From contig JBKQWK010000269.1 in assembly GCA_052139595.1 (NCBI GenBank), forward strand, positions 1 to 7,396: a stretch of 7,396 bases of DNA, given 5' to 3'. The notes beneath the pieces were generated by a model. The model had not been told where the DNA came from. It made no database searches and saw nothing but the letters and a program-made list of their open reading frames with translations. A program made the translations under genes and the position numbers. Below, one piece after another: positions 4,772-7,396 of this stretch. Source of the DNA: JBKQWK01 sp052139595. Lineage in GTDB: Bacteria > Actinomycetota > Thermoleophilia > UBA2241. Each line of letters begins with the position of its first letter. The stretch's first letter is position 1.

Positions 4772-5788
4772 ATGAGCAACGTGGCACGGATTCTGACCAT
4801 AGGCGTCCCCTGGGACTCGTATGGGCGCGAGGACGCCGTCGACGAAGCGGCATCGCGGTTGCGCAAGCGTGGTCTGGTTGACCGCCTTGCCATGCACCAC
4901 GACTTTCGCGATTGGGGCGAACTGGTGGTACCGGCGTTCGCCGCGGCGTCTGCTGATGGTGTGTCTCCTGCGCAGACTGAAGTCGGCAGCCTGCTCGGCG
5001 AGGAGGCCCTGCTCGTCGTCGTACAACGCCTGCGCGATGCGGTCAGGTATGCGCTTGAGGAGGACTACACACCCTTCGTCTTCGGTGGCGACGCCGCGAT
5101 TGTCCTCGGCTGTCTGGCGGGGGTACGCGAGGCCAAGGGCGAAACCGGGTTGGTCGTCGTCAGCGGTGCCGGGCACGCAGTGCCGCTGTCGGCATCGCCG
5201 GATGGCGCCGCTGAACGCAGTGCGCTGGCCTTAGCCGTTGGCCGCGCCGGCTTCGTCGATGGGCAGCCGCCTGTTGCGTCTGCCGCAGCCGCGCTCGTGG
5301 CACTGATCGGCGACGTCGCCCCCCTCATCCGCGGCGAACACCTGACGCTCCTCGGTCTGCGGGAGTCGCAGGAACGCGCCGAGCACGGGGCAGACTCGCT
5401 GCGCGACCGCTTGGCCGGAGTTGGCGCCACGGAGGATGAGGTGGGCACACATGATGTGAGCGGGTACGTCGGCGGCGCCGAGCTGCGCACCGTCGGCTTC
5501 GCTGATGCGGCCGCCGACGCCGCGCGGCGCGCAGCTCAGCCGGGCCGCTTCTGGCTGCACATCGACTTGGATGTGCTCAACCAGGGCGTCTTTGCCGCCG
5601 CCGACCAGCTTCGCGCCGGCGGCCTCTCGTGGCCTGAACTCGTCGAACTCACGACGACACTGCGTAAGTATCCGACCTGCTGTGGTGTGTCGCTGTGCGG
5701 CTACAATCCCCAGCTCGATCCCGACGAGATCGATGCTCGCACGATCGTCGAGTTCGTTGAGCGTCTCGCCGCTGCCCGTCGCTGGTAG
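4772..5788 (+). CDS. Arginase/agmatinase-fold protein with degenerate active site (probable pseudoenzyme)
   Basis: A 338-aa protein spanning the whole ureohydrolase fold, the usual family length. Recognisable blocks are VFGGDAAIVLG (103-113), GLVVVSGAGHAVPL (126-139), TLLGLRES (192-199), LHIDLDVLN (262-270), and GVSLCGYNPQLDPDE (305-319). Active relatives need GGDHS or GGDCS, DAHxD or DGHxD, and DxDxxDP to hold two Mn ions. Here only D265 and D267 survive: the His/Cys after GGD is Ala, the DxHxD box reads S-G-A-G-H (131-135), and the last Asp of DxDxxD is Asn (270). The usual catalytic Glu before the YDP/NP motif is replaced by S307. Hydrolysis of guanidino substrates is therefore unlikely; a binding or regulatory role is inferred. 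I start at ATG 4772 because the first beta strand (ILTIGVPWDSYG) begins there. The frame is open far upstream, and an ATG at 4733 adds 13 residues. Neither start has a Shine-Dalgarno sequence. Confidence 0.85.
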   Translation: MSNVARILTIGVPWDSYGREDAVDEAASRLRKRGLVDRLAMHHDFRDWGELVVPAFAAASADGVSPAQTEVGSLLGEEALLVVVQRLRDAVRYALEEDYTPFVFGGDAAIVLGCLAGVREAKGETGLVVVSGAGHAVPLSASPDGAAERSALALAVGRAGFVDGQPPVASAAAALVALIGDVAPLIRGEHLTLLGLRESQERAEHGADSLRDRLAGVGATEDEVGTHDVSGYVGGAELRTVGFADAAADAARRAAQPGRFWLHIDLDVLNQGVFAAADQLRAGGLSWPELVELTTTLRKYPTCCGVSLCGYNPQLDPDEIDARTIVEFVERLAAARRW

Positions 5789-5926
5789 TCGTCGCCGGTA
5801 GCTTCGTTCGTGTTTGCCAGCGAACTCCAGCGCCGCGGCGATGCTCTTCCGCGGCTCGTCCCACTGGCTCGCTGGTCGCCGGAACCAAGCTTGTTGTGAT
5901 GACTGCGGCGGTGCCGGAGCAACCGC
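5789..5926. other. Convergent intergenic region with two stem-loops
   Basis: A gap of 138 bases between two convergent genes. GCCGCGG (5832-5838) and CCGCGGC (5849-5855) form a perfect 7-bp stem with a 10-base loop. GCGGT (5908-5912) and ACCGC (5922-5926) form a 5-bp stem immediately next to the DUF427 stop. Both are plausible terminators for converging transcripts, though no T-run follows. No gene is seen. Confidence 0.4.
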
Positions 5927-6208
5927 TTACGGTTTCACGTTGACACCGTTCCAGAAGGCGACGTACCCGCGGATTTGCTGCGCTGCTTCTTTCGGCTCGG
6001 GGTAGTACCAGGCGGCACCGTCGTTCACGTCGCCAGCGACAACGACGTCGTAGTAACTCGCCGTTCCCTTCCACGGGCAAACAGAGTGTCGCTGCGACGG
6101 GCGGAGGTACTCGTGGTGCACAGAATCTGGTGGGAAGTAGTGATTGTTCTCGACGATGATCGTGTTGTCGCTCTGGGCAATGACTGTGTCTCTCCAGATC
6201 GCTTTCAT
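5927..6208 (-). CDS. DUF427 domain protein, 93 aa
   Basis: A 93-aa protein that is one complete DUF427 domain (PF04248). It carries the family hallmarks: AIWRDTVIAQSDNTIIVENNHYFP-type N-terminus, HEYLRPS (32-38), CPWKGTASYYD (44-54), AAWYYPEPKEAA (65-76) and GYVAFWNGV (81-89). The biochemical function of the family is not established; it is a soluble beta-rich domain often found as a single small gene in actinobacteria, proteobacteria and fungi. The start is ATG 6208, preceded by GGAAG at good spacing, and it coincides with the usual family N-terminus. The frame stays open to 6310, but the added residues have no family match. It appears to be monocistronic and convergent with the arginase-fold gene. 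Confidence 0.92.
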   Translation of the reverse strand: MKAIWRDTVIAQSDNTIIVENNHYFPPDSVHHEYLRPSQRHSVCPWKGTASYYDVVVAGDVNDGAAWYYPEPKEAAQQIRGYVAFWNGVNVKP

Positions 6209-6473
6209 GGTCGCTTCCTTTTCATCTGCGCGGCAGAGGACCCGAGGCTTTGGGCACAGTGACCAGCGCTTGTTTACACCTCCAAGTATTCCGTCGGCAA
6301 AACCTGCCATGACCGCTGTCAGGATTGTTTGATCAGGGCGATCGTCACATTGGTTGCCAAGCCACCTGCTGACCGTCGGACGTCACTCTGAGCCGAGGAG
6401 CGGTGACGAGAACGAGTCGCGGAGGCGCGGAGGCGACGTCCTTGCGCGCGAGGAGTGAGGGCAGAAGACGAGC
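6209..6473. other. Intergenic region between sepF and the DUF427 gene
   Basis: About 265 bases with no supported gene. It should hold the promoter of the DUF427 gene; the best pair I can see on the minus strand is TTGCCG with TAAACA 18 bases further on, around 6300-6271, which is weak. An 8-bp unit GCGGAGGC is repeated twice in tandem at 6419-6434. Overlapping frames here are continuations of sepF antisense frames without ribosome sites. Confidence 0.4.
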
Positions 6474-6501
6474 CTGACGCGGCCGGCTCCGGCCGCGTCA
6501 G
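6474..6501 (-). terminator. 12-bp stem-loop terminator containing the sepF stop codon
   Basis: CTGACGCGGCCG and CGGCCGCGTCAG pair perfectly over 12 bp around a 4-base loop. On the minus strand the first arm includes the TGA stop (6500-6498) of sepF. A T-enriched but not uniform stretch follows. Very stable; a likely terminator, possibly also slowing ribosomes at the stop. Confidence 0.7.
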
Positions 6502-7061
6502 ATCTGGTTGAAGAAACTCTTGCCGAGGATGCCGGCCGCCTCCGCCGAGGACAGTTCGACGTCGCGGGGCGCCAAGAGGAAGACCTTTTCGGCAATGCGC
6601 TCCAAGCTGCCATCGAGGGCATACGTCACGCCGCTGCAGAAATCGATCAGTCGTCGAGTCAGGTCGGTCTCGCAATCCTGCATGTTCACGATAACCGGAG
6701 TGGCGTTCCTGAATCGATCGGCGATCTGCTGGGCATCGTCGAAATCCCGAGGCACGACGAGGCAGAGAGTGGTGCGTCGTGACTGTACGAGGGAGAGACG
6801 ATGCTCGCCCGCTCGCCATGCTGACGCCGGCGGCTGCGGCCGCTCATCGCGGTAGATGTCGTCATAGTCGGTCCCGCGCGCCGTGCTGAGCCGGTGAACG
6901 TCGAGGCGATCGTGAAAATGACGCTCGAAGTCTGCTTGCGACGTCAAGGTGTCGTCATCGCCTTCGTCGTAGTCGCCCTCGTCATAACCCTCGTCGTACT
7001 CACCGCCGGCGCCGCCGCCAAAGTAGCTGACGGTTTTGCGCAGCGATTCACCTACACTCAT
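6498..7061 (-). CDS. sepF: Cell division protein SepF
   Basis: A 187-aa SepF homologue. SepF anchors FtsZ to the membrane and organises the Z-ring in Gram-positives, cyanobacteria and actinobacteria that lack FtsA. The N-terminus (MSVGESLRKTVSYFG) can form the membrane-binding amphipathic helix. An acidic low-complexity linker rich in YDEG units follows (about 21-37), then a variable region with DYDDIYRDERP (65-74). The FtsZ-binding SepF core is about 95-175, with LVVPRDFDDAQQIADRFRNATPVIVNMQ, then RRLIDFCSGVTYALDGSLERIAEKVFLLAP, and the family ending GILGKSFFNQ. The ATG at 7061 has GGAGG at ideal spacing. The upstream same-strand gene ends 135 bases away. The usual YggT/DivIVA neighbours are not downstream; the DUF427 gene is. 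Confidence 0.96.
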   Translation of the reverse strand: MSVGESLRKTVSYFGGGAGGEYDEGYDEGDYDEGDDDTLTSQADFERHFHDRLDVHRLSTARGTDYDDIYRDERPQPPASAWRAGEHRLSLVQSRRTTLCLVVPRDFDDAQQIADRFRNATPVIVNMQDCETDLTRRLIDFCSGVTYALDGSLERIAEKVFLLAPRDVELSSAEAAGILGKSFFNQI

Positions 7062-7196
7062 GGTCCCTCCGTGTTGTCCTGCATCGTGTGTGCGCAGACT
7101 GCTTCGCCACTACGACGGTGATTGCCTTCTTCGTGAGCCAGACGCGTGTCGGGGTTGCGACTCACCGCCGGACGCACACGTCGCTTGCGGTCTCGC
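7062..7196. other. Intergenic region upstream of sepF
   Basis: The gap holds the sepF ribosome site (GGAGG on the minus strand, 7069-7065) and presumably its promoter, for which I see no convincing -35/-10 pair. A 5-bp inverted repeat (GCGAC/GTCGC) spans about 7158-7185, weak as a terminator for the upstream gene. No ORF is supported. Confidence 0.35.
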
Positions 7197-7396
7197 TTAT
7201 TTGAGCTTGGCCAGAGTCTGCCCGAGAGCCGTGATCTGGCGTCCGTACTCGGCAAAGTTCCCGGCGCGCAGGGCAGCCTGGGCGCCGTTGTACTCCGCCG
7301 TCGCTTGGGCCACAAGTTGCGCCGTGGTTGCTGATAGAGCAGCGGTCGGCGGGCTCGTTGTGGGAGTCGTCGTCGCCGTGCCCGCAGGCTGCGTGC
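7197..7396 (-). CDS. C-terminus of probable UPF0182 family membrane protein (5' part outside window)
   Basis: The last 65 codons and the TAA stop (7199-7197) of a minus-strand gene that enters from the right edge. The visible protein starts with a Thr/Pro/Ala-rich linker (TATTTPTTSPPTAAL) and ends in one amphipathic helix pair, AEYNGAQAALRAGNFAEYGRQITALGQTLAKLK. A short C-terminal helical domain with an AL-x-x-G-(D/N)-(W/F)-A-x-Y-G core after a disordered linker is typical of UPF0182 (COG1615) proteins, large multi-pass membrane proteins of unknown role in actinobacteria and cyanobacteria. None of the membrane segments is inside the window, so the call rests only on this tail. The gene is on the same strand as sepF, 135 bases upstream of it. 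Confidence 0.55.
   Translation of the reverse strand, partial: TQPAGTATTTPTTSPPTAALSATTAQLVAQATAEYNGAQAALRAGNFAEYGRQITALGQTLAKLK

Noticed and set aside
6319..6819. 166-codon minus-strand frame overlapping sepF
   Set aside because: It is a shifted-frame shadow of sepF plus its downstream spacer, arginine- and serine-rich, without a ribosome site.
7058..7315. 85-codon minus-strand frame between sepF and the right edge
   Set aside because: It lies in a different frame from the recognisable UPF0182-like tail and has an unstructured, basic translation.
1..7396. tRNA, rRNA, CRISPR, transposon ends or integrase
   Set aside because: I found no T-loop-like GGTTCGAATC sequence, regular repeat-spacer pattern, transposase motif or long terminal inverted repeat on either strand.

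Overview
The window is GC-rich, densely coded bacterial DNA. SepF, a probable UPF0182 C-terminus, a DUF427 protein and a gene that looks leaderless point to an actinobacterium or a relative. Ferritin-like, rubredoxin-like, hemerythrin-like and cysteine-rich regulator proteins suggest a lifestyle that handles iron and low oxygen. I cannot place it more precisely. There is no rRNA, tRNA, CRISPR array, insertion sequence or integrase.

Layout, left to right. (1) Positions 1-864, minus strand: a probable three-gene operon. It encodes a 66-aa conserved small protein, an 86-aa half-ferritin, and a half-ferritin with a rubredoxin-like zinc ribbon that runs off the left edge. The two half-ferritins overlap by ATGA and carry the same E-x29-E-x-x-H ligand set. 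(2) 1176-1880, plus strand: a winged-helix regulator with a C-terminal cysteine cluster, SufR-like. It is apparently transcribed as a leaderless mRNA from a promoter whose spacer is an 18-bp near-perfect palindrome. (3) 1950-3383, minus strand: a DUF1858-DUF438-hemerythrin-PAS protein broken by two frameshifts and one TGG-to-TGA stop. An FNR/NnrR-like TTGAC-N4-GTCAA box lies upstream. (4) 3475-4128, minus strand: a class I SAM methyltransferase, with a possible 27-aa leader ORF. (5) 4361-4573, minus strand: a small basic membrane protein. (6) 4772-5788, plus strand: an arginase-fold protein that has lost most of its metal ligands and is probably a pseudoenzyme. (7) 5927-6208, minus strand: a DUF427 protein. 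(8) 6498-7061, minus strand: SepF, ended by a 12-bp stem-loop that contains its stop codon. (9) 7197-7396, minus strand: the C-terminus of a probable UPF0182 membrane protein.

How the parts may work together is inference. The left half (half-ferritins, Cys-rich regulator, hemerythrin/PAS sensor with an FNR-like box) reads as an iron, oxygen or nitric oxide response neighbourhood. The right half is cell-envelope and division housekeeping (SepF, UPF0182) with unrelated single genes between. The strongest candidates for something undescribed are the split ferritin pair and the arginase-fold pseudoenzyme.
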